Source: Actinomycetes bacterium (GTDB lineage: Bacteria; Actinomycetota; Acidimicrobiia; Acidimicrobiales; RAAP-2). From it: a DNA stretch of 5,911 nt. The DNA is taken from positions 1 to 5,911 of the forward strand of contig JAKCEC010000089.1 of assembly GCA_021841725.1 (NCBI GenBank). The letters run 5' to 3'. Position numbers and translations under genes: made by a program. The notes below the pieces were generated by a model. That model was not told where the DNA came from and did not search any database. It saw only the letters and a list, made by a program, of their open reading frames with translations. Below are positions 1 to 5,911 of this stretch, one piece after another. Position 1 is the stretch's first letter; the number at the start of each line of letters is the position of its first letter.

Positions 1-30
1 GCGGCGACGCGTCGAGCGCCCCGTAGGCAA

Positions 31-786
31 TTAGACCGGGGCCGCGACCCCGGCGCCTCGTCGACGCGCCACGAAGAAGGCCCGGGTCGACTCGTCGGTG
101 GGGCGCGCTCCGCGCGTATCACTCTCCAAGACGACGTCGAAGTCGCCGGCCAGGGCCTCGCGCACCCGGGCGAGTTCGACCCCGAGTTCGAGGATCGTCT
201 CGGCGTGCAGGGCGAAGCGCCGGTCGTCACCTTGTTCGAAGACCCGGATGTTCCAGCGCGCCAGTGGCGCGGCCGTGTAGTCGACGTCCATGATGAGCAC
301 GTGGCCGTCGAAGTCGTGGACCCAGGGGGCCACGTCGCCGAGTTCGCGCAGGCGGCCCACGGTGTTGAGGTCGAAGACGAACAGGCCGCCCTCGACCAGG
401 TGGGCGGCGACGCGCGCGAACACCGCTCGCCATAGTGCGAAGTCGGTGACGTGATTGAGCGTGTCGAAGACGCAGATGACCACGTCGACGCGCGTACCCA
501 GGTCGAACGTGGTGAGGTCGCCCTCGAGGAGTCGCGCGTCGGGACAGCGTCGACGCGCGACGTCGAGCATGGCCCGCGACTGGTCCAGGCCGATGAGGGA
601 GAAGCCCGAACCCAGGCCCGCCAGCACCGCGCCCGTGCCGCAGCCGAGCTCGAGCACCGTGTGCGCGGAGGGGTAGAACTCGTCGAGGGCGGCCAGGATC
701 TGGCGGACGCGGTCCTCGGGTTCACCGTTGACCCCGTCGTAGAATCGCGCGAACGTGTCGTACTGGGCCACGCCGTAGTCTCTCAC
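31..786 (-). CDS. Class I SAM-dependent methyltransferase
   Basis: Predicted cytoplasmic methyltransferase of about 251 aa with a Rossmann-type SAM domain; the substrate is not identifiable. The N-terminus has the YDTFARFYD segment common in small-molecule methyltransferases. Motif I VLELGCGTG is at about residues 44-52, the ribose-binding acidic residue in GLDQS is near 68, and a GD pair lies near 89-90. A DVVICVFDTLNH stretch at 101-112 and GGLFVFDLNT at 133-142 match motifs IV and V. The reading frame extends upstream to 1047, but that extension overlaps katG and is Arg-rich shadow translation. I chose the GTG at 784-786 because a GGAGG lies 11 nt before it; GTG at 769-771 is the alternative. 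It lies 101 bp downstream of katG on the same strand, with an inverted repeat between, so cotranscription is uncertain. The fold is sure; the specific reaction is unknown. Confidence 0.9.
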   Translation of the reverse strand: MRDYGVAQYDTFARFYDGVNGEPEDRVRQILAALDEFYPSAHTVLELGCGTGAVLAGLGSGFSLIGLDQSRAMLDVARRRCPDARLLEGDLTTFDLGTRVDVVICVFDTLNHVTDFALWRAVFARVAAHLVEGGLFVFDLNTVGRLRELGDVAPWVHDFDGHVLIMDVDYTAAPLARWNIRVFEQGDDRRFALHAETILELGVELARVREALAGDFDVVLESDTRGARPTDESTRAFFVARRRGAGVAAPV

Positions 787-811
787 CCGTCGCGACGCCT
801 CCGCCCCGGGT

Positions 812-873
812 GCGCGGCGACGTCCGGTCCACGCCCGCGATGACGCCGGTGGTGGGCCGGACGCGCGGCGACG
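812..873. repeat. Inverted repeat framed by an 11-bp direct repeat, katG-methyltransferase gap
   Basis: Arms at 821-832 (CGTCCGGTCCAC) and 852-863 pair at 11 of 12 positions around a 19-nt loop. The 11-bp word GCGCGGCGACG occurs at 812-822 and again at 863-873, so identical words flank the stem. The structure lies just after the katG stop. It could act as a terminator or an mRNA 3'-end stabilising hairpin for katG, but no T tract follows on the minus strand, so a classical intrinsic terminator is not supported. Confidence 0.4.
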
Positions 874-887
874 CGTGCCCGCTTTCG

Positions 888-3083
<2,196 letters not shown>

Positions 3084-3106
3084 GTTGGTTCTCTCCTTTT
3101 GGTCGA

Positions 3107-3134
3107 ATGTTAACGGCGGGTCGTGGTGAATTTC
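3107..3134 (-). promoter_or_regulatory. Possible internal promoter for katG
   Basis: In the 59-bp furA-katG gap the minus strand carries TAACAT (3107-3112), which fits the actinobacterial -10 pattern TANNNT. A poor -35-like GAAATT (3129-3134) lies 16 bp before it. This is the most AT-rich part of the gap and would give a short leader ending in the strong katG ribosome site. It would allow katG expression separate from furA, but the match is weak. Confidence 0.25.
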
Positions 3135-3142
3135 TCGTGACG

Positions 3143-3604
3143 TCAGCGACGCGCGGACGAAACGCTCGCCCCCCGCCCGCGGTCGTCGGTCGCGACGCGA
3201 CAGCGCGGGCACCGCCCCCAGTAGGCGACGTCGGCCTCGTCGATCTCGAAGCCCCGGTCGTCGCTCGCGGTCAGGCAGGGAGCGGCGCCCACGGCGCAGT
3301 CCACGTCGACCACGTCGCCGCAGGCCCGACAGATCAGGTGGTGGTGGTTGTCGTCTACGCGGTCCTCGTAGCGCGCGGGGGAACCCACGGGCTGGATGCG
3401 GCGCAGGAGTCCCCGGGTGACGAAGACGCCGAGGGCGTCGTAGACCGCCTGGCGCGAGATCGTCCCGAGGTCGTGGCGCGCGGCGACGACGACGTCCTCG
3501 GCGCTGCGGTGCGGTTGCGCCGACACCGCCGCGAGGACCGCCACGCGCTGGGCGGTCACGGCGAGGTCGTGCGCACGCAACACGGCGCTCCAGTTCGTCG
3601 ACAC
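3143..3604 (-). CDS. furA: FurA, PerR-like peroxide-sensing repressor
   Basis: Fur-superfamily metalloregulator of about 153 aa, predicted to repress furA-katG and to be inactivated by peroxide through iron-catalysed oxidation of its metal ligands. Residues 1-80 form the winged-helix DNA-binding domain, with the recognition helix near [12 protein letters not shown] (50-61). The regulatory metal site is represented by His32, the His-rich NHHH stretch (His87 and His89) and Asp100; Asp rather than Glu at the last position is PerR-like. Two CxxC pairs, Cys92/Cys95 and Cys132/Cys135, match the structural zinc site. The blocks [15 protein letters not shown] and the tail YWGRCPRC match, from memory, mycobacterial FurA. 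In-frame GTG starts exist at 3613, 3610 and 3604. I prefer 3604 because a -10 hexamer seven bases upstream would make the transcript leaderless, as reported for mycobacterial furA; 3613 remains possible (156 aa). It lies directly upstream of katG. Confidence 0.95.
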   Translation of the reverse strand: MSTNWSAVLRAHDLAVTAQRVAVLAAVSAQPHRSAEDVVVAARHDLGTISRQAVYDALGVFVTRGLLRRIQPVGSPARYEDRVDDNHHHLICRACGDVVDVDCAVGAAPCLTASDDRGFEIDEADVAYWGRCPRCRVATDDRGRGASVSSARR

Positions 3605-3611
3605 GCGCACC

Positions 3612-3617
3612 ACCCTA
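3612..3617 (-). promoter_or_regulatory. Predicted furA promoter -10 element
   Basis: On the minus strand TAGGGT fits the actinobacterial -10 pattern TANNNT and ends seven bases before the GTG at 3604, so transcription could begin at or next to that start codon. The -35 position, about 17 bp further upstream, falls inside the palindromic operator (CTGGAC), so a bound repressor would block polymerase. The -35 match is poor and the transcription start is unproven. Confidence 0.45.
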
Positions 3618-3620
3618 CAC

Positions 3621-3645
3621 CAGTTCTGGACTGAGTCCAGAACTG
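3621..3645. promoter_or_regulatory. Perfect 25-bp palindrome, probable FurA operator
   Basis: Two 12-base arms, CAGTTCTGGACT (3621-3632) and its exact reverse complement (3634-3645), flank one central base. The core CTGGACT-G-AGTCCAG has the 7-1-7 geometry of Fur/PerR boxes, though it is more GC-rich than the Bacillus PerR box. Its place directly upstream of furA, over the predicted -35 region, fits autorepression. It also lies in the gap shared with the divergent desulfurase gene, so it could influence that gene as well. Confidence 0.85.
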
Positions 3646-3739
3646 TACGTCAACCAGAAGAGGGGCCGCCGCCTCGCCGAGGGGGCGCCGACGCGACAGA
3701 ATGCCAGCAGCGGTATCGATGGAGAGTGAGGTGTTGACC

Positions 3740-5113
3740 GTGACTATCCCGACCCCCCTCGTGGGCGACGACGTGCCGGTTCCCTGTCTGGACGGCGTGG
3801 AGCGCCGCTACGTCAATCTCGACGCCGCGGCGTCGACGGGAGCCCTGGGCGCGGTACGCGACCGCGTGCACGAGTTCCTCCCGTGGTACTCGAGCGTGCA
3901 CCGCGGCGCGGGGTACAAGTCCCAGCGCGCCACCGCCGCCTACGAGGCGGCGCGCGCGGCGTGCCTCTCCTTCGCCGGCCGCGAGGGCCGCGACGACGTG
4001 GCGATCATCTGTCGCAACACCACCGAGGCGATCAACCACCTGGCGTTCCGTCTGGGACTGCGCGCCGAGGACGTGGTGGCGACCACGGTGATCGAGCACC
4101 ACGCCAATCTGCTGCCGTGGCGGCGCGTGGCCACCTGTCGCTACGTGGAGTGCGGTCGCGAGGGTACCTTCGAACTGGCCGACGTCGTGGCCGTCCTCGA
4201 CGCCGACCCGCGTCCGCGCCTGCTCGCCCTCAGCGGGGCCTCGAACGTCACCGGGTGGACGCCGCCGCTCGAGGAGATCATCGACGCCGCGCACGAGCGC
4301 GGGGTCGCGGTGCTCGTCGACGCCGCGCAGTTGGCGCCGCACCGGCCGCTGCCGCGCGACGCGGACTACGTGGTGTGGAGCGGGCACAAGATGTACGCGC
4401 CCTTCGGCGCGGGGGTGCTCATCGGTCCGCGTCGCACCTTCGCCGAGGGCGATCCGTTCCTCGCCGGTGGCGGGGCGGTCGACCTGGTCTCCCTGGAGGA
4501 GGTCATCTGGAGTGCGCCGCCCGAGCGCGAGGAGGCCGGATCGCCCAACCTGGTGGGCGCGGTGGCCCTGCACGCGGCCCTCGACGCACTGGGCGACATC
4601 GGCTGGGAGGCACTGGTGGCCCACGACCTCGCGGTGGCGCACGCCCTGCGCACCGGGCTCGCGCGGATCCCGGGGGTGCGGGTGCTGGGTCCGGGCCTCG
4701 ATACCGCGACGCTGCCGGTCGCCACCTTCACGCTCGAGGGCGTGCCCTTCGCGCTACTGGCCGCGCGACTCTCCCTGGAGTACGCGATCGGGGTGCGCCA
4801 CGGGTGCTTCTGCGCGCACCCCTACCTGACGCGTCTCCTCGGGTTCGGACCCGACGAGCACGCGCGCCTGCGCGCCGACCTGCGTCGCGGGGACCGGTCC
4901 ACGATGCCCGGGGCGGTGCGCGCCAGCGGCGCCGTCAACACCACGCCCGCCGACGTCGAGGCGTTGCTGGTGGCGGTGCGCGAGATCGCCGAGGGGCGCG
5001 AACCCCCCGTCGCCTACCACCAGGACACCGCGACGGGCGACTACTACCCCGACGCGGCGGCGCACTGGTCGATCGGTGAGACGACGCGCGCCGCGGGCTG
5101 CGCGCCGGGCTGA
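3740..5113 (+). CDS. Class V aminotransferase, cysteine desulfurase-like
   Basis: PLP-dependent fold-type I enzyme of about 457 aa related to SufS/NifS cysteine desulfurases and selenocysteine lyases, which take sulfur from cysteine as an enzyme-bound persulfide and release alanine. Features seen: VNLDAAAS and SVHRGAGYKSQ near the N-terminus; the PLP-stacking His in TVIEHHANLLPWR (about residues 117-128); ASNVTG; the PLP-nitrogen Asp in VLVDAAQLAPH (Asp194); and the Schiff-base lysine in WSGHKMYAPFGAG (Lys217). The sequence RHGCFCAHP near 353-361 matches the RxGxxCAxP loop of SufS, with Cys358 at the catalytic position and Cys356 as an extra nearby thiol. An EAGSPN motif is also present. No suf or isc partner lies alongside, so a specialised role is possible. 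Earlier in-frame starts exist at ATG 3701 and 3719, GTG 3731 and TTG 3734. I chose GTG 3740 because a GAGG lies about 8 nt upstream and the protein then begins close to family length. The exact substrate is unproven. Confidence 0.88.
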   Translation: MTIPTPLVGDDVPVPCLDGVERRYVNLDAAASTGALGAVRDRVHEFLPWYSSVHRGAGYKSQRATAAYEAARAACLSFAGREGRDDVAIICRNTTEAINHLAFRLGLRAEDVVATTVIEHHANLLPWRRVATCRYVECGREGTFELADVVAVLDADPRPRLLALSGASNVTGWTPPLEEIIDAAHERGVAVLVDAAQLAPHRPLPRDADYVVWSGHKMYAPFGAGVLIGPRRTFAEGDPFLAGGGAVDLVSLEEVIWSAPPEREEAGSPNLVGAVALHAALDALGDIGWEALVAHDLAVAHALRTGLARIPGVRVLGPGLDTATLPVATFTLEGVPFALLAARLSLEYAIGVRHGCFCAHPYLTRLLGFGPDEHARLRADLRRGDRSTMPGAVRASGAVNTTPADVEALLVAVREIAEGREPPVAYHQDTATGDYYPDAAAHWSIGETTRAAGCAPG

Positions 5114-5208
5114 GCCCCGGTCCCACCGAGTGCCGGCCACGGCGGATGCGGGCGTCGGCGGGGCCGCGACGCCTGGTTCACAGCGCCCCTGCGGCGGGGG
5201 TCGGGCGC

Positions 5209-5237
5209 TTGCCATGATACCCCAGGGGGTATATACT
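5209..5237 (+). promoter_or_regulatory. Strong sigma70-type promoter for the small Cys-rich genes
   Basis: TTGCCA (5209-5214) and TATACT (5232-5237) are separated by exactly 17 bp; each matches five of six consensus bases. In this very GC-rich window that is unlikely to be chance. Transcription would start near 5244, leaving a leader of about 64 nt before the 5308 start codon. The spacer is almost filled by a palindromic operator, so the promoter is probably kept off by a repressor. Confidence 0.8.
5217..5232. promoter_or_regulatory. CsoR/RcnR-family type operator
   Basis: ATACCCC, AG, GGGGTAT is a perfect 7-2-7 inverted repeat that contains TACCC-N4-GGGTA, the pattern bound by CsoR-family repressors (CsoR, RicR, CstR and relatives). 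It lies in the -35/-10 spacer and shares a base with the -10 element, the position expected for repression. The family senses Cu(I), other metals, formaldehyde or persulfides; the site alone does not say which. No CsoR-family gene is in the window. Confidence 0.75.
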
Positions 5238-5262
5238 GGAACGCGTGGGTCGGCCGCGATCG

Positions 5263-5283
5263 CGGTGCGGTCCGCGAGCACCG
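5263..5283 (+). other. Leader hairpin upstream of the first small gene
   Basis: CGGTGC (5263-5268) and GCACCG (5278-5283) are perfect complements around a 9-nt loop in the predicted 5' leader. They end 10 bases before the ribosome site. A 12-bp palindrome, CCGCGATCGCGG, at 5254-5265 overlaps the left arm and offers an alternative fold. The structure could stabilise the leader or tune translation, but GC-rich DNA often gives such stems. Confidence 0.3.
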
Positions 5284-5307
5284 TCCACCGATGAAGGAGA
5301 TTGCATC

Positions 5308-5445
5308 ATGTGTTCACGCGTTACCTGTCCCGTCTGTCACAAGGCCACCTGGAGCGGCTGCGGTCAGCACGTCGAGCAGGCGCTCGCCGGCGTCCCCGCC
5401 GACCAGCGCTGCGCCGGTCACGCCGCGACGAACCGGGACCGATAG
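5308..5445 (+). CDS. Small Cys-rich protein, first of tandem pair
   Basis: A 45-aa soluble protein with five cysteines (2, 7, 10, 18, 35) and histidines at 11, 21 and 38. The core is C2, then CPVC (7-10), then TWSGCGQHV (14-22), LAGVP (26-30) and Cys35. This resembles a widespread but uncharacterised bacterial small-protein family with a CxxC-TWxGCGxH core, recognised from memory. The CxxC, Cys18, His21 and Cys35 could form a zinc- or copper-binding knuckle or a thiol redox site. No signal peptide or membrane segment is visible. AAGGAG (5294-5299) lies 8 nt before the ATG, giving a strong ribosome site. The gene is the first behind the CsoR-type promoter and ends two bases before the start of a paralogue. 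A role in metal or thiol stress is inferred from the operator; nothing in the sequence proves a function. Confidence 0.85.
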   Translation: MCSRVTCPVCHKATWSGCGQHVEQALAGVPADQRCAGHAATNRDR

Positions 5446-5447
5446 TC

Positions 5448-5633
5448 GTGTGCCGTCGCATCACCTGTGGTCGCTGCGGACGCCCCACCTGGAGTGGCTG
5501 CGGACAGCACGTCAACCAGGTGCTGGCCGGGGTGCCTCAGTCCAAGCGGTGCAACTGCGCCTCGACGGGCCTGGATGCGAAGGTGAAGAAAGCGCTCACC
5601 GAGGGCTGGCTCGGTCGCCTCTTCGGCGACTGA
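5448..5633 (+). CDS. Small Cys-rich protein, second of tandem pair
   Basis: A 61-aa protein, by eye identical to its upstream neighbour at 23 of the first 35 positions, including the TWSGCGQHV block and LAGVP. It has cysteines at 2, 7, 10, 18, 35 and 37, so it gains a Cys35-x-Cys37 pair where the first copy has Cys35 and His38. A 24-residue extension follows that the first copy lacks, ending in a basic, partly amphipathic stretch with VKKALTEGWLGRLFG. The frame continues upstream to 5301, but there it is a shadow of the first gene. I chose the GTG at 5448 because it restores the paralogue's N-terminus. It lies 2 nt after the preceding TAG, with no clear ribosome site of its own, so translational coupling is likely. 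The function is unknown; thiol or metal binding is inferred. Confidence 0.85.
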   Translation: MCRRITCGRCGRPTWSGCGQHVNQVLAGVPQSKRCNCASTGLDAKVKKALTEGWLGRLFGD

Positions 5634-5656
5634 GCCCGCGGGCGCGCCGCGCCGTC

Positions 5657-5911
5657 TCAGCGCGCGCGCCGCAACCACAGGGCGCCGCCGGTGTTCTCGA
5701 GCATCGCCGGGAGTTCGGCGGCGATGACGTCGCGGTGGCACTCGGCGAGGTAGTGGTTGAACAGCACGATCTCGTAGGTGTCGTTGAACAGTAAGAAGGT
5801 GTGCACGAGGTAGAGCTCGTTCCAGGCCCGCCCCTCACGGATCCAGTGCGCCAGGTACTCAAAGGGCCAGAACATGTCGTGCACGTGCACGTAGACTCCG
5901 GGCGCTAGGAC
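5657..5911 (-). CDS. Partial class I SAM-dependent methyltransferase-like protein (C-terminal part)
   Basis: Only the last 84 residues are present; the frame is open to the right edge, so the start is outside. The segment begins with LAPGVYVHVHDMFWPFEY, followed by WNELYLVHTFLLFND and YEIVLFNHYLAE. This pattern is, from memory, typical of the C-terminal third of Methyltransferase_24-type class I SAM methyltransferases, where the His-Asp-containing strand follows the motif lost off the edge. The SAM-binding glycine motif is not in the window, so family assignment rests on this tail. It faces the small Cys-rich genes tail to tail, with 23 bp between the stop codons and no clear T-tract terminator. 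The GTG at 5890 is internal, not the start. Confidence 0.75.
   Translation of the reverse strand, partial: VLAPGVYVHVHDMFWPFEYLAHWIREGRAWNELYLVHTFLLFNDTYEIVLFNHYLAECHRDVIAAELPAMLENTGGALWLRRAR

Noticed and set aside
1..30. Left-edge sequence before the methyltransferase stop
   Set aside because: Too short to assign; no motif or coding signal seen.
3084..3212. Longer katG start inside furA
   Set aside because: The ATG at 3083 has an excellent ribosome site and the standard KatG N-terminus; the extension only translates furA out of frame.
3701..3739. Upstream starts (ATG 3701 and 3719) for the desulfurase
   Set aside because: Neither ATG has a ribosome site and the extra residues do not look like family sequence; kept only as alternatives.
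3650..4642. A 330-codon minus-strand frame antisense to the desulfurase gene
   Set aside because: No recognisable domain, and the opposite strand encodes a clear PLP enzyme.
5105..5120. CCGGG/CCCGG stem at the desulfurase stop codon as a terminator
   Set aside because: Only a 5-bp stem, no T tract, and similar stems are common in this GC-rich DNA.
5641..5670. GGCGCGC/GCGCGCC inverted repeat between the convergent genes as a terminator
   Set aside because: Short, low-complexity GC stem with a 16-nt loop and no T tract on either side; it also extends into the coding end of the right-hand gene.
5291..5794. A 167-codon plus-strand frame beginning at ATG 5291
   Set aside because: Its ATG overlaps the ribosome site of the first small gene; the translation is a frame-shifted shadow of the two Cys-rich proteins and runs into the convergent gene.

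Overview
The window is very GC-rich, with strong G/C preference at third codon positions, and looks like ordinary chromosome of a high-GC Actinomycetota. The strongest phylogenetic clue is a furA-katG pair in the mycobacterial/streptomycete arrangement. Its FurA shares long recognisable blocks with actinobacterial FurA. A deep-branching actinobacterium such as a member of Acidimicrobiia is possible, but that is only inference. No mobile element, CRISPR array, tRNA or rRNA was recognised.

Layout, left to right. Positions 31-786 (minus) hold a class I SAM-dependent methyltransferase. Positions 888-3083 (minus) encode a full-length KatG catalase-peroxidase with all its catalytic residues. Positions 3143-3604 (minus) encode FurA, a PerR-like peroxide-sensing repressor, which would be transcribed ahead of katG. 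A perfect 12-1-12 palindrome at 3621-3645 lies just upstream of furA and is the obvious FurA operator. It sits in the divergent gap shared with a plus-strand gene at 3740-5113, a PLP-dependent class V aminotransferase of the cysteine desulfurase (SufS/NifS) type with its active-site Lys and Cys. Right of this is a strong-looking promoter (TTGCCA, 17 bp, TATACT) whose spacer is filled by a 7-2-7 palindrome of the CsoR/RcnR-family operator type. It leads into two tandem, coupled genes for very small Cys-rich proteins (45 and 61 aa) that are paralogues of each other. The window ends in the 3' part of another methyltransferase-like gene on the minus strand, cut by the right edge.

Functionally, the left two thirds form a peroxide-defence module: FurA represses itself and katG until peroxide oxidises its metal site, and KatG then removes the peroxide. 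The right third looks like a separate thiol or metal module: a CsoR-family repressor encoded elsewhere would release expression of two small CxxC/Cys/His proteins on exposure to Cu(I), another metal or a persulfide. The second module is the part most worth following up. The desulfurase between the two modules handles cysteine sulfur, but any link to either control system is only suggested by position.
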